Below are positions 44,953 through 55,969 of a DNA stretch of 64,000 nucleotides, piece after piece. Source of the stretch: JAEZBP01 sp963832725 (GTDB lineage: Bacteria > Myxococcota_A > Polyangia > Polyangiales > Sandaracinaceae); NCBI GenBank assembly GCA_963832725.1, contig CAWHVG010000002.1:124001-188000 (forward strand), written 5' to 3'. A program made the translations under genes and the position numbers. Every line of letters starts with the position of its first letter. Position 1 is the first letter of the stretch. Under the pieces are notes generated by a model. It saw only the letters and a program-made list of their open reading frames with translations. It did no database searches and was not told the DNA's origin.

Positions 44953-45230
44953 TCGATCCTCCAAGCGGGCGCACCGAGCCTCTCGCTCGCCGCGCGGAGA
45001 GGTGTCGGTGTGCCCCGTCCACTCGTGGAGGTAGTACCGCCGTCCCGAACGTCGATCCCGGGACCGCCGAAGGGCGACGCGCGCGTGATGCAGAGGTGTC
45101 ATTCTCGCAGAGGTCGGCGCGCCGGCACATGGGCTCCGCTGTCGGAGGCACCGCCCGCCCGCGACGACCTGCGTGAGCCCACGCGCGCGGCCATTTGCCG
45201 CTCGGCCGGAGTGCTGTACGGTCCTGCCCC

Positions 45231-45743
45231 ATGAGCAATCCCATCGCGACTTTCGAGACCTCCCTCGGCACCTTCAAGGCCGAGATTTTCGTGGACCGCA
45301 TGCCCATCACGGGCGGCAACTTCGTGCGGCTCGCGAAGGAGGGCTTCTACGACGGCCTCCACTTCCACCGGGTCATCCAGAACTTCATGGTCCAGTTCGG
45401 CTGCCCCCACAGCCGCGACCCGCAGAGCCGCCGCGCCGGCACCGGGCAGTCGCCCCACGGGTCCATCCCGGACGAGCACCCGGCCGACGCCCAGATCTCC
45501 AACGAGGTCGGCACGCTCTCGATGGCGAACTCGGGCCCCAACTCGGGCAGCTCGCAGTTCTTCATCAACACCAAGCACAACGCCTACCTCGACTTCTTCA
45601 CGCCCGGCCAGTCGAAGCACCCCGTCTTTGGCAAGGTCACCGAGGGCATGGAGGTCGTGAACGAGATCCAGTCGGTCGACACCGACGCCGGCGACCGGCC
45701 CATCACGCCGGTCCAGATGATCCACCTCACCGTCAGCGAGTGA
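45231..45743 (+). CDS. ppiB: Cyclophilin-type peptidyl-prolyl cis-trans isomerase
   Basis: A 170-residue single-domain cyclophilin without signal peptide, so a cytoplasmic PpiB-like foldase. FETSLGTFKAEIF, FYDGLHFHRVIQNFMVQFGC (the catalytic Arg and Phe-Met-x-Gln), ISNEVGTLSMANSGPNSGSS, QFFINTKHNAYLDFF and HPVFGKVTEGMEVV are all standard. The start at ATG 45231 matches the family N terminus. A GC-rich hairpin follows the stop. Confidence 0.95.
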   Translation: MSNPIATFETSLGTFKAEIFVDRMPITGGNFVRLAKEGFYDGLHFHRVIQNFMVQFGCPHSRDPQSRRAGTGQSPHGSIPDEHPADAQISNEVGTLSMANSGPNSGSSQFFINTKHNAYLDFFTPGQSKHPVFGKVTEGMEVVNEIQSVDTDAGDRPITPVQMIHLTVSE

Positions 45744-45753
45744 TCCGGCACGA

Positions 45754-45784
45754 GCGGGCGCGCCGTCTCCGAACGCGCGCCCGC
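45754..45784 (+). terminator. Hairpin after the cyclophilin gene, terminator-like
   Basis: GCGGGCGCGC (45754-45763) pairs perfectly with GCGCGCCCGC (45775-45784) across an 11-base loop, ten bases after the stop codon. There is no T-run. It also lies downstream of the convergent ABC permease gene. Confidence 0.55.
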
Positions 45785-45896
45785 CGCGTACCTGCGTCGC
45801 CCGGGCTTGCTCCTCGATGGAGCTGCAACGACCTCGGGGGCGCCGGCATGGCTCGGCTGTGAACCAGCATCTGCCGGACGACGGGCCGAGTCGGAA

Positions 45897-46706
45897 TCAG
45901 TCGCCGAGGACCCGCCGCCGCATCAGCCGCATCACCAGCGGTGTGGTGATCGCGAGCAGCAGGAGCGTGGTCCCGGCCAGCCAGGCGGCCTCGAGCCCGA
46001 CCGGCCCGCCGACGAGGAGCAGCCGCGCCGTCTCGGCGAGGTGATAGACCGGGTTCAGCTCCATCACGAAGCGGAGCACGGGTTGTGTCGGCTCGAGCGG
46101 GAAGAAGGTGTTGCTGATCAGCCCGATCGGGATGCCGATCAGGAACGCCGGGTAGTTCATGTGGTCGATCGACGGCACGATCGCCGTGAACACCAGCGCC
46201 AGCGCCGCGAACGCGCAGCCGGCCACGCCGCACACCAGCGGCAGCAAGAGCAGCCAGCCCAAGCGCAGGTCGACGACGCCCCCCAGATCGAACGCGGCGA
46301 GCACCACCGCTACGGCCGTCGTGTTCATCGCGCCGCGGGCCCCCGACCAGAGGATCTCGCCCCACACCAGGTGGTGCAGCTCCACCTGCGTGGCGAGGAT
46401 TCCGTCCCAGGTCTTCTGGTAGAACATCCGCACGTAGGCCGAGTAGAGCCCTTCGAAAAAGGGCGTGCCGAACGCCGTGTAGGCGAGCAGGCCCGGCGCG
46501 ATGAACTGCGGATAGCTCACCTCGTGCCCGCGCCAGGTCAGCATCCCGACGTAGCCGGAGAGCCCGAGGCCGAACGCCAGGAAGTAGATCACCGGCTCCA
46601 TGGCGGGCGGCAAGAACGCCGTCTTCCAGTTGCGCAGGTAGACGCGTGCGTTGCGCCGGAACACCGCCCACGAGCGCCAGTCGGCGAACCCGAAGAGCGC
46701 CTTCAT
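45897..46706 (-). CDS. ABC-2 type exporter permease
   Basis: A 269-residue integral membrane protein of the ABC-2/NodJ type, with about six helices. MEPVIYFLAFGLGLSGYVGM, FIAPGLLAYTAFGTPFFEGL, AFLIGIPIGLISNTFFPLEP and LNPVYHLAETARLLLVGG are typical. It pairs with the ATPase gene at 46831-47757 to export a lipid-linked or glycan substrate. ATG 46706 overlaps the stop of a short frame that is a truncated duplicate of this gene's own start. The FFEGLYSAYVRMFYQKTWDG region resembles drug/oligosaccharide exporters. Confidence 0.9.
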   Translation of the reverse strand: MKALFGFADWRSWAVFRRNARVYLRNWKTAFLPPAMEPVIYFLAFGLGLSGYVGMLTWRGHEVSYPQFIAPGLLAYTAFGTPFFEGLYSAYVRMFYQKTWDGILATQVELHHLVWGEILWSGARGAMNTTAVAVVLAAFDLGGVVDLRLGWLLLLPLVCGVAGCAFAALALVFTAIVPSIDHMNYPAFLIGIPIGLISNTFFPLEPTQPVLRFVMELNPVYHLAETARLLLVGGPVGLEAAWLAGTTLLLLAITTPLVMRLMRRRVLGD

Positions 46707-46834
46707 CGCCCCTTCTCCGCCTGCCGGTGCGCGAGCTCGAGGCACGTCGTCTTCCGGTTGCGCAGGTAGACGCGTGCGTTGCGGCGGAACACCGCCCACG
46801 AGCGCCGGTCGGCGAACCCGAAGAGGGCCATCAT
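46703..46834 (-). pseudogene. Truncated duplicate of the permease N terminus (43 codons)
   Basis: This 43-residue frame starts MMALFGFADRRSWAVFRRNA and continues RVYLRNRKT. The true permease starts MKALFGFADWRSWAVFRRNA and continues RVYLRNWKT. After that the copy diverges and stops. Its ATG overlaps the ATPase stop (ATGA), and its own TGA overlaps the permease ATG (ATGA), so stop-start coupling is kept on both sides. It looks like a partial tandem duplication of about 130 bp. It could still be translated as a leader peptide. Confidence 0.8.
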
Positions 46835-47757
46835 TCCCCGCGCTCCGCGTGTCGCCGCGAGAGCTCCAGGAAGAGATCGTCCAGGTTCGGCGGCCGCACC
46901 GTGAAGCGCGCGCCGGGGAAGCGATCGGTCAGCCGGCCGAGCTTCGCCCCGTCGAGCGGCGCCCGCAGCTCGCCGAGGACCGCGTGCGTGTGAGTCTCCA
47001 GCTCGCCCTGCATGAAGTCGCGGATGGTGTCGTGCTCGGGCGCGTCGGCCGGGACCACCAGCACGTGCTCGCCGAGGATCGAGCCGAGCACCTCGCCCGT
47101 GGTCCCCTGGGCCACCGAGCGCCCGCGGTCGAGCACCACCAGCTCGTCGCTCAGCCGCTCGGCCTCGTCCATGTAGTGGGTGGTGAGGATGACCCCGAGC
47201 CCCTCGCCGCGGAGCGCGTGGACCAGCTCCCACACGTCCACCCGCGCCCGCGGATCGAGCCCGGTGGTCGGCTCGTCGAGGAAGAGGATGCGGGGCTGGT
47301 GCACGATCGAGCGCGCGATCATCAGTCGCTTCTTGTAGCCGCCGCTGAGCGCCTGCGGAGAGTGGTTTCGGTACTCGTCGAGCTCGAAGCGAGCCAGGAG
47401 CTCCTCAATCCGCGCCTCCAGCCCTTCCGGCGGCGGGCGAAAGTAGCTCGCGTAGATGCGCAGGTTCTGGATGACCGTGAGGTCCTCGTCGAGCGTGTCG
47501 TCCTGCGTGCAGACCCCGATCCGGCGCTTCAGCTCGCTGCGGTGGGCGCGGAAGTCCAGGCCCTCGTAGGTGATGGTGCCGGCTTCCGGCTCGACGAAGC
47601 CGTAGAGCATGCGGAGCGTCGTCGTCTTGCCGGCGCCGTTGGGGCCCAGCAGCCCGAGCACCGAGCCGGCGCGGCAGTCGAGAGCGAGCTCGTCGACGAC
47701 GCGGCGACCGCCGTAGCTCTTCACCAACCCGCGCACGGAGAGCAGAGGAGCGCTCAC
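46831..47757 (-). CDS. ABC-2 type exporter ATP-binding protein
   Basis: A 308-residue ABC ATPase of the NodI/DrrA type. Walker A is LLGPNGAGKTTTLRML, the signature HSPQALSGGYKKRLMIARSI, Walker B ILFLDEPTTGLDP, and the switch His lies in ILTTHYMDEAERL. The C-terminal ~80 residues form an accessory domain ending FLELSRRHAERGE. GTG 47757 is the likely start because the first strand (SVRGLVKSYGG) follows within ten residues. It powers the permease encoded just downstream. Confidence 0.93.
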   Translation of the reverse strand: MSAPLLSVRGLVKSYGGRRVVDELALDCRAGSVLGLLGPNGAGKTTTLRMLYGFVEPEAGTITYEGLDFRAHRSELKRRIGVCTQDDTLDEDLTVIQNLRIYASYFRPPPEGLEARIEELLARFELDEYRNHSPQALSGGYKKRLMIARSIVHQPRILFLDEPTTGLDPRARVDVWELVHALRGEGLGVILTTHYMDEAERLSDELVVLDRGRSVAQGTTGEVLGSILGEHVLVVPADAPEHDTIRDFMQGELETHTHAVLGELRAPLDGAKLGRLTDRFPGARFTVRPPNLDDLFLELSRRHAERGE

Positions 47758-47943
47758 GGCGCGGAGTATACGCGCGGCGAGCGCCCTGTCCCGGCCGCTC
47801 ACGCGCCGTGTTGACGCCCGGCCCGCCGGTGGTACCGTCGCCGCTTCTTTGCCGGAGTCCCGTGGGGAGACCCCGGCGGGGTGCGCGCCCCTTTTTGCGC
47901 GCTCGAGCAGCGTGTGAACGCGCGTGAGGCAATGGAGATGCGA

Positions 47944-49353
47944 ATGAAGAACTTGGCGATACTGGCTTCGATCGTGTTGGCGATCGGCTGTGACAACGGT
48001 GGCGGCGGCGGCACCGACGCCGGGATGGGTGACGGCGGCGGCACCGGCGGCGACGCTGGCATGGGCACCGACGGCGGCGGCACGACCCCGGACTCGGGCC
48101 CGACCAGCGACGGCAACGACACTTTCGCCACGGCGAGCACCATCATGGTCGACGCGACCAGCGCGACCATGGGCTCGATCGATCCGGCCGGCGACCTCGA
48201 CTACTACAGCTTCACCGGCACGGCCGGTCAGTGGATTGAGGTGGTCGTGGGCACCGACTCGACGTCCATGACCGAGCCCGACACCGTCGTCACGATCTAC
48301 GACTCGTCGATGAACCAGATCGCGGAGAACGACGACGCGCTCCCGCGCGGGACCGGCGCCGGCGCCACGGACAGCGAAGTGATCACCATGCTCCCGGCGG
48401 ACGGCACGTACTACGTGCTCGTGCAGTCGTTCAGCACCTGGCACGGTGACACCCCGGTCGGCGGGACCGGCTACGACTACCAGGTCGCCGTGGCGTCCCT
48501 GACGTCCGACGGCATGCTCGTCAACGTCGACAGCGAGGGCGGCAACGACGCAGCCAGCGCGCAGGCGCTCACCGAGAAGGCGATCACGGGCGGTGGCGCC
48601 TCGTTCATCCTCGGCACCTTCGCCGACGCCTCGGACGTGGACGTCTACTCCTTCACCATCACCGGCACGACGACGCCGAACTTCAGCGTCAACCTCATGC
48701 CCGGCGGCACCACCGGCGACGGCGCGGCGGCGAACCCGGCGAGCATGTGGATCACCAACGCGGACGGCACCGAGATCATCGCCCGCCTCACCCCGAGCGA
48801 CTTCGATCCGCTCAGCTCGGGTCAGAACGTGGACCTCGACCCGTCGCTGGACGCCGGTGACTACCTCCTCTTCGTCCAGGCGGCGGCCGGCGCGGACTTC
48901 TACGTCCTCAAGTCCTTCCGCGGCGGCGACAACCCGCCCGAGACGATGGACGCGACCAACGGCACGGCTGCCACCGCGGAGACCATCTCGATCGACAGCA
49001 CCTCGATGAGCGGCTTCGTCCTCGCGCACCTTCCGACGACGGCGGGTGTCAACGACACCGACTTCTTCAAGTTCGACGTCGGCGCCGGGCTGAACGTCTC
49101 GGTCGTGTGCGGCTCGGCCAGCAGCGGCTCGGGCGTCGAGGGTCTCAGCGTGACCCTCTTCGACTCGATGACACCTCCCACCCAGATCGCGATGGAGAGC
49201 GAGACCGCGACCCAGTCCGCGTACATCCAGGACCAGGCCGTCTCCGGCGCTGGCACCTACGTCATCCAGATCAGCAAGACTGGCCAGAGCGCCGACGTGA
49301 CGGGCGACTGGGTCCGCTGCGGCGTGCACCTCGCGGCGCCCGCCGCGCCCTGA
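47944..49353 (+). CDS. Secreted lipoprotein with PPC (pre-peptidase C-terminal) domains
   Basis: A signal peptide and lipobox (ILASIVLAIGC) are followed by a Gly/Asp-rich linker and at least three beta-sandwich PPC-like units. Their marks are DPAGDLDYYSFTGTAGQWIE with VTIYDSSMNQIAENDD and YYVLVQS; DASDVDVYSFTITG with YLLFVQAAAG; and VNDTDFFKFDVGAGLNVSVV with GTYVIQIS. PPC domains are usually accessory domains of secreted enzymes; here no catalytic domain accompanies them. GGAG lies just upstream of ATG 47944, the third of three in-frame ATGs. 469 residues. Confidence 0.8.
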   Translation: MKNLAILASIVLAIGCDNGGGGGTDAGMGDGGGTGGDAGMGTDGGGTTPDSGPTSDGNDTFATASTIMVDATSATMGSIDPAGDLDYYSFTGTAGQWIEVVVGTDSTSMTEPDTVVTIYDSSMNQIAENDDALPRGTGAGATDSEVITMLPADGTYYVLVQSFSTWHGDTPVGGTGYDYQVAVASLTSDGMLVNVDSEGGNDAASAQALTEKAITGGGASFILGTFADASDVDVYSFTITGTTTPNFSVNLMPGGTTGDGAAANPASMWITNADGTEIIARLTPSDFDPLSSGQNVDLDPSLDAGDYLLFVQAAAGADFYVLKSFRGGDNPPETMDATNGTAATAETISIDSTSMSGFVLAHLPTTAGVNDTDFFKFDVGAGLNVSVVCGSASSGSGVEGLSVTLFDSMTPPTQIAMESETATQSAYIQDQAVSGAGTYVIQISKTGQSADVTGDWVRCGVHLAAPAAP

Positions 49354-49374
49354 AGCCGGCTTCTCGCGACATCT

Positions 49375-49409
49375 AGCGCCCCGCTTCCGCTCGCCGGAGG
49401 CGGGGCGCT
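49375..49409 (+). terminator. Hairpin terminator after the PPC lipoprotein gene
   Basis: AGCGCCCCGC (49375-49384) and GCGGGGCGCT (49400-49409) form a perfect 10-bp stem about 20 bases after the stop, with TGTCGTTG beyond it. The T content is low but the stem is very stable. Confidence 0.65.
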
Positions 49410-49522
49410 GTCGTTGTGCGGGCTCTCGCCCGACGGAGCCGCGCGGGCCGCGACTGCATCGAATCCGCTGGCGGTATGGACTACGACTGCCCAGGGGGCC
49501 GAGACCGAACCCTTGGGTGTGC

Positions 49523-49558
49523 TTGCTGGGGCAATGCGGCTTGCTGGGGCAATGCGGG
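49523..49558. repeat. 18-bp tandem repeat, two copies
   Basis: TTGCTGGGGCAATGCGGC occurs at 49523-49540 and 49541-49558, then decays. It sits beside the relic of the caspase-like gene, between the PPC lipoprotein and the kinase gene. Confidence 0.75.
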
Positions 49559-49562
49559 CTGC

Positions 49563-49647
49563 TGGACCCAGAGGAGCGGGTCCGAGTCCGCGCTGCCGCG
49601 GCGGACGACCGGGTGCGGTCCGGCTCGCCGTCCGGGTTCATGCGGCG
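49563..49647 (-). pseudogene. Relic of the 3' end of a caspase-like gene
   Basis: On the minus strand one frame reads VVRRGSADSDPLLWVQQP. The intact caspase-fold gene at 54093-55731 reads VVRRGSVDWDQLLWVYP at its C terminus. The DNA of the two is highly similar over about 85 bases (49563-49647 against 54162-54255), including the upstream codons for MNPDGE. The relic carries small deletions that shift its frame and has no catalytic domain attached. A second copy of the gene, or a partial duplication, once lay here. Confidence 0.8.
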
Positions 49648-49688
49648 GGGCGCGAACGTTTTGCGGTGGCGTCGGACGCGGCGCTAAG

Positions 49689-51254
<1,566 letters not shown>

Positions 51255-51414
51255 GGCTCACGCAATCGGCGCCGCGGACCGCCTGATGTGGTCGGGGGCT
51301 CGCGTTCTCGATACCTCGGTCATGGTCGGCCCCGCGGCCGCGCTCGTGACACGCGAGATGCACCCCGAGCCGTCCCGGCGATGAGCCCTTCACCAGGGCT
51401 CGTGTTGGGGCGGC

Positions 51415-52197
51415 CTACTCGAACTGGATGGCACCCGGGGCGAAGTTCCCGGAGTACGGGGCATTCGCGGAGTCGACGGCGAAACCGGTCGCGACCGCCG
51501 CGCCCGCGAGGAGGACGACGCCAGCGGCGATTCCGAGGCCGATCCAGAGCGCGGAGTCGTCACCTTCGGTCGCCGGGGCGGTATCGGCGCGGAGCGCCGC
51601 GTCGGGAGCGGGGACGCGCTGCGGTTCCGGATCGGTCGGCACCAGCGTGACCTCCCGCTGCTCGCCTTCGCTCAACATCACCTCTTCGTGCGCGCTCTCG
51701 GCGCCGCTGCGGCGCACGACGACCGTCCTCGTGCCGGGGTCGAGCGGTAGGTCGACACCCAACGCGGCGTGTCCGACCTCCTCGCCGTCGACCGTGACGA
51801 CGTCGTCGTCCTCCAAACCGCGGACGTGGATGACCAGGTGCGCGATGCGCACTTGGACTGCAGCGAGCGCCGCCTCCGCTTGCTCTCGATAGCGGGCCGT
51901 GCGTCGATTCTCGTCATCGGCGAGGAAATGCCGGTAGCTCTCGGCGCCCGCCACCAACCGTCCCGTTTGCACCTGCGCGCCGGCCAAGTTCAACAGCGTC
52001 GTCGCGCGTGGCGCGATCGCGTAGGAGCGCTCGAAATGCTCTCGAGCTTTTTCCCATTCACCGTCCCTGGCTTCCTGCAGCCCCTGCCGAAACAACGTCC
52101 GGGCGGCCGCGGTCTCCGAGCTGGACTGCGCCCGTGCAGCCTTTGGGCTCGTCAGCGGAAGCGAAAGCAGGGCCATGGCGAGGATCGCCGAACGCAT
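51415..52197 (-). CDS. Exported TPR/PEGA-domain protein
   Basis: A 260-residue protein. A signal peptide (ILAMALLSLPLTSPKAARAQ) has an A-x-A cleavage site. It is followed by TPR-like helices (ARTLFRQGLQEARDGEWEKA, HFERSYAIAPRATTLLNLAG) and a PEGA-like beta segment (VVTVDGEEVGHAALGVDLPL, TVVVRRSG). A C-terminal membrane helix (LWIGLGIAAGVVLLAGAAVA) comes last. It lies tail to tail with the kinase gene. Proteins of this build are common in myxobacterial envelopes and probably bind partners through the TPRs. Confidence 0.8.
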   Translation of the reverse strand: MRSAILAMALLSLPLTSPKAARAQSSSETAAARTLFRQGLQEARDGEWEKAREHFERSYAIAPRATTLLNLAGAQVQTGRLVAGAESYRHFLADDENRRTARYREQAEAALAAVQVRIAHLVIHVRGLEDDDVVTVDGEEVGHAALGVDLPLDPGTRTVVVRRSGAESAHEEVMLSEGEQREVTLVPTDPEPQRVPAPDAALRADTAPATEGDDSALWIGLGIAAGVVLLAGAAVATGFAVDSANAPYSGNFAPGAIQFE

Positions 52198-52271
52198 GGC
52201 TCGAACCCTATCAGTTGCTGGCCGATTGGGGGAAGGTGCATGGCCGGATTGTGTTGGTGTAGCATTCGGCG

Positions 52272-53990
52272 ATGGTGGTTAGGGACGGCGTTCGGGCCGG
52301 ACTGCTCGCGCTGACGAGCCTGGTGGTCGGGTGCAGTTCGGCCACCCAGCTCATCGTGGTCGTGGAGAGCGACCTCTCCGTGCCGGGCGAGATGGACGCG
52401 GTGCAGCTCACGATCACCGGTCCGCTAGGACAACCCTTCGACTCGACCCAGTCGCTGACCGATTCCGGCGCGCCCTCGCTGCCGCTGACGCTGGGAGTCC
52501 GGCCGGCTGGCGAGGCTCTGGGGCCGCTCGAGGTTCGCGCCCGAGGGCTCCTCGCCGGCGGTGTCGTCGTCGAGCGCGTCGCCCGCACCAGCCTGGTACG
52601 CGGCGACACGCGCACGCTGGTCCTCTTTCTCTCTCGAGACTGCCGCGGCGTGACCTGCCCCGGCGGGCAGACCTGCACCGAGTTGGGCTGCGCGTCCGCC
52701 GACGTGCCCTCGGACGAGCTCCCGCCGTGGCCCGGCCACGTGCCGACGGACGGCGGTCTTCACGTCGACGCCGCGAGGGCCGACGCGGGGGTCGGCGACG
52801 CAGCGACGCCGGATGCGGGACCGACGCCCTGCACGGCCGGGAGCGACTGCGACGACGGGATTGACTGCACGTCCGACATTTGCACGGACGGCGCGTGTAC
52901 GAATCGCTCCGACGACGGACTGTGCACCGCTCAGTCCGGCGGCACCTGCGATGTGCACAATGGCTGCCAATATCCGAGCTGTTCGCCGGACACGTGCTCT
53001 GCCGGGCCGTGCCAGACCGCGAGCTGTGACGGTGACCAGTGTGTGCGCACGAACCTCTGCAGCACGGCCGAGATGTGCTGCGCTGGTGAGTGCGTGGCCG
53101 CCGGATGTGACGACGGAAACCCGTGCACGGACGACACCTGTGGCACATCGGGCTGTGAGCACACGAACAACACCGGTTCGTGTGATGACGGCGTCTACTG
53201 CAACGGGGCCGACACGTGTGCGGACGGGAGTTGCTCCGCGCACGTGGGCTCGCCCTGCAGCGGAGCGGCCGTGTGCGACGAGAGCATGGAGCGCTGCACT
53301 GGCTGTCTCTCGGACAGCGACTGTGGTGCGGCGGTCCACGGAACCTGGAGCGGCTGCGGCGGGTTCGGTGGGACCTGCGACACGAGCGGCACCAAGACCC
53401 GCGACGTGACGACCTACACGTGCGACGCGGGCACCTGCACTCCGTCCACGACCACGGAAAGCCAATCTTGCACGCGCGTGACGAATGGTTCCTCGTGCGG
53501 CGATGCGTCGTACGGCGCGTGGAGCACGTGCGAGTACCCGGACACGTGCGCCGAAGCAGGAACGCACATGCGCACGCGGACCGACTACGTGTGCATGGGT
53601 GGGAGCTGCGTCAGTCAGTTGGCTGCCGAGACGGACTCCTGCGCGGGCCGAACCACCGACGGCACCACGTGCGGAACGACCTCCTGCGGCAGCTGGGGCA
53701 GCTGCAGCACGCCGGACGTGTGCAGCACGGTCGGGACGAAGACGCGCACGTGCACGGCCTACGCGTGCATCGGCGGCGGATGCGTCGGCATGGACACCAG
53801 CGATTCCACGACCTGCACGATCCCGACGGACGGCCGTCCCTGCGATGATTGAAACCTCTGCACGATCCACGACGTATGCGCGGGAGGGACCTGCGGCGGC
53901 ACCGACATGTGTATGGCGCCGTGTACCTGCGGCGATCCGACTCGGGGGACCTGCGTTCTTGCCAGCGACACCACGAAACCGTGCCCTTGA
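52272..53990 (+). CDS. Cys-rich repeat lipoprotein with an in-frame TGA
   Basis: A signal peptide with lipobox (LALTSLVVGC) leads to a beta domain (~130 residues), an Asp/Gly-rich linker and then many Cys-rich repeats of the D-D-G-x-x-C-T type (CDDGIDCTSDICTDGACTN, CDDGNPCTDDTCGTSGCEH, CDDGVYCNGADTCADGSC). As written the frame ends at TGA 53850-53852 after GRPCDD. The same frame then continues NLCTIHDVCAGGTCGGTDMC and more Cys-rich sequence to a TGA at 53988. The motif expects Gly after CDD, and GGA differs from TGA by one base. The protein is therefore probably 572 residues, with a nonsense mutation or base error near its end. The disulfide-rich repeats suggest a surface protein. Confidence 0.8.
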
Positions 53991-54092
53991 CGTTCGCCGG
54001 TCCAACTCGAGACGGGCGTTGGCGAAGGCGCGCCCGGCGCCAACGGGGCGAGGTGGAGGCGCGGGGACGGCGCCAGAGTCGGCGACCGAGAT

Positions 54093-55731
54093 TCACCCCG
54101 GCGGGGCGCTGGTCAGTGGCAGCGCGGGGAGACTCGGCAGGGTGAGATCTTCGTTGCGCGGGTAGACCCAGAGGAGCTGGTCCCAGTCCACGCTGCCGCG
54201 GCGGACGACCAGGCGCTGCTCACGGTCCAGCTCGCCGTCGGGGTTCATGCGGCGGTGGTCGGCCACGAAGCCGTCCAGGATGTAGTCGCTCAGCTCGCCC
54301 GCGTTGAGCACGCCGTCGCGGGGGCGCGAGTCCGCTTCGCCGAGCACGCCGCGGCGCAAGTACCAGGAGAGGTAGCCGCCCGCGCGGTGGGTCTCGGCCG
54401 TGTCGCTCAGGACGTCCTCGTCGCTCGAGAAGAGGCCCACGCGGCCCGGCCGGTTCACGAAGTCGTCGGCGAACCCGCCCGAGTGACAGGAGTCGAGGGC
54501 CAGGATGATGGTGCCCGCGTGGATGGCGTCCAGCGCGGCGACCACCTCGTCGTCGGTGACCGATTGGTCGTAGAGGACCAGCGTCTCGTCGAGCCCGTCG
54601 AGCTCGCGGTCGCCGCCTTCGCCGTCCGGCTGCTGCCCGCCGTGACCGGAGTAGAAGAGGAAGACGACGTCCTCCGGCCTCGCCTGGCGGGCGATCTGCG
54701 CGATGCCGTCGAAGAACGCCTGCTTGGTCGCGAGGCCGTCCGGCAGGACGAGCTGGTCGCCTTCGTTCTGCAGGTGGCTGGCCCGCATCGCCTCGGCCAG
54801 AAGGCGCGCGTCGTCGGCGCAGCCGTAGAGCCGCGAGTTGCTCTGGTAGGCGGTGATGCCGGCGTAGAGGCCGAGCACCCGACCGCCGCCGTCCGGGCCC
54901 GCGAGTTCGTCCGGTCGCTGGCCGCCCGGACCGAGCACCACCGGCGCCCGCGCTTGCGAGCGCACCGCGAAGGCACCGCCGCCGTCGCCGTACGCCGTGA
55001 CGACGAGCTGATAGACGCCCGACTGCGGCAGCGCGGCGACGACGGTGCTGTCGAGCGCCCGCTCGTGCCCGTCCGGTCCGAGATCGTTGGCGTCGTCGTT
55101 CACCCACGTCTGCCCGCCGGGTCCGATCAGCGTGGCGATGGTGTCGAAGGCCCGCGAGGTCACTCGCAGGCGGACGATTTGCCCCGCCTGACCGTCGAAG
55201 TGCAGCCACGTGCCGGGCAGCCCCGGCTGGGTCGGTCGATCGAGCGCGCCGGTGGCGCCCTGGCCGAGCGTGAACGCGGCGCCGACACCTTCGAGCCCGC
55301 GCGGCGCCACCCGGATTCGTGTAGCTGCCCTCCTGGCCGGGCTCCGCCGTGCTGGTCCGCACCTCGTAGGTGCCGGCGGTGGCCGGGATGAAGTCGACCA
55401 TCGCGTCGAGGGTGTGCCCGGCGAACGCGTCGTCGTTGCGCAGGTGCTGCCCGTTCGGTCCCTGCACCTCCAGCGTCGGATCGACGGCGTCCGAGTGGAC
55501 CAGGATGCGAACGCGCTGCCTGGGGTCGAGCGCGATGCGCCAGACGTGGACGTGGGCGCCCTCGTCGTCCGTCGGGTCGGAGGGGTCGAAGCGCGAGCTG
55601 GTCTCGCCGATCGAGAGCGGGATCGCCGGCGTGTCGGGCGCGACCACGGCGCCGGCGACGGCGGGGGCGGGCGCGGGAGAGGCGCCGCAGGAGGCCAGGA
55701 CGAGCGAGAATGCGGGCAGCAATCGACGCAT
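54093..55731 (-). CDS. Caspase-fold (peptidase C14-like) lipoprotein (frameshift)
   Basis: A signal peptide with lipobox (LLPAFSLVLASC) is followed by two PPC-like beta domains (HVWRIALDPRQRVRILVHSD; LHFDGQAGQIVRLRVTSRAF). A caspase-type domain follows: LYAGITAYQSNSRLYGCADD, the catalytic His in VVFLFYSGHGGQQPD and the catalytic Cys in IILALDSCHSGGFADDF. The frame breaks at 55314-55318, where the + strand has GATTC; GATC restores SYTIRVAPRGLEGVGAAF. The repaired protein is about 545 residues. The lipobox places a metacaspase-like protease outside the cytoplasm, unlike cytosolic caspase homologues. A DNA relic of its 3' end lies at 49563-49647. Confidence 0.87.
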
Positions 55732-55969
55732 GGACGGCAGGGTAACGCGGCCCCGGCGAGCGCGAAAACGCGCAAGTGCAGCCCCGAATGCGATCGCGCC
55801 GAGGGGCTCGTCCATGGCGTCGGGAGGCGGTGCCGCGGCGAATTGGCGAGCAATTCCGACTCGGAATCCGTCCCTGGGATTGACGGAGCGCCTCGCATGT
55901 GATTTACCTGAGGGCTCGTTCCGTCAGTCGAAGGCCGACTCCGGCGTCCACCGACCGACGAGCTTCGCG

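Noticed and set aside
49416..49688. N-terminal extension of the second kinase from the upstream open frame
   Set aside because: This stretch contains the minus-strand caspase relic and an 18-bp repeat, and the kinase domain begins immediately after ATG 49689.
53850..53852. TGA recoded as glycine
   Set aside because: Many intact genes here, including overlapping ATGA and GTGA stops, use TGA as a normal stop. A single substitution is simpler.
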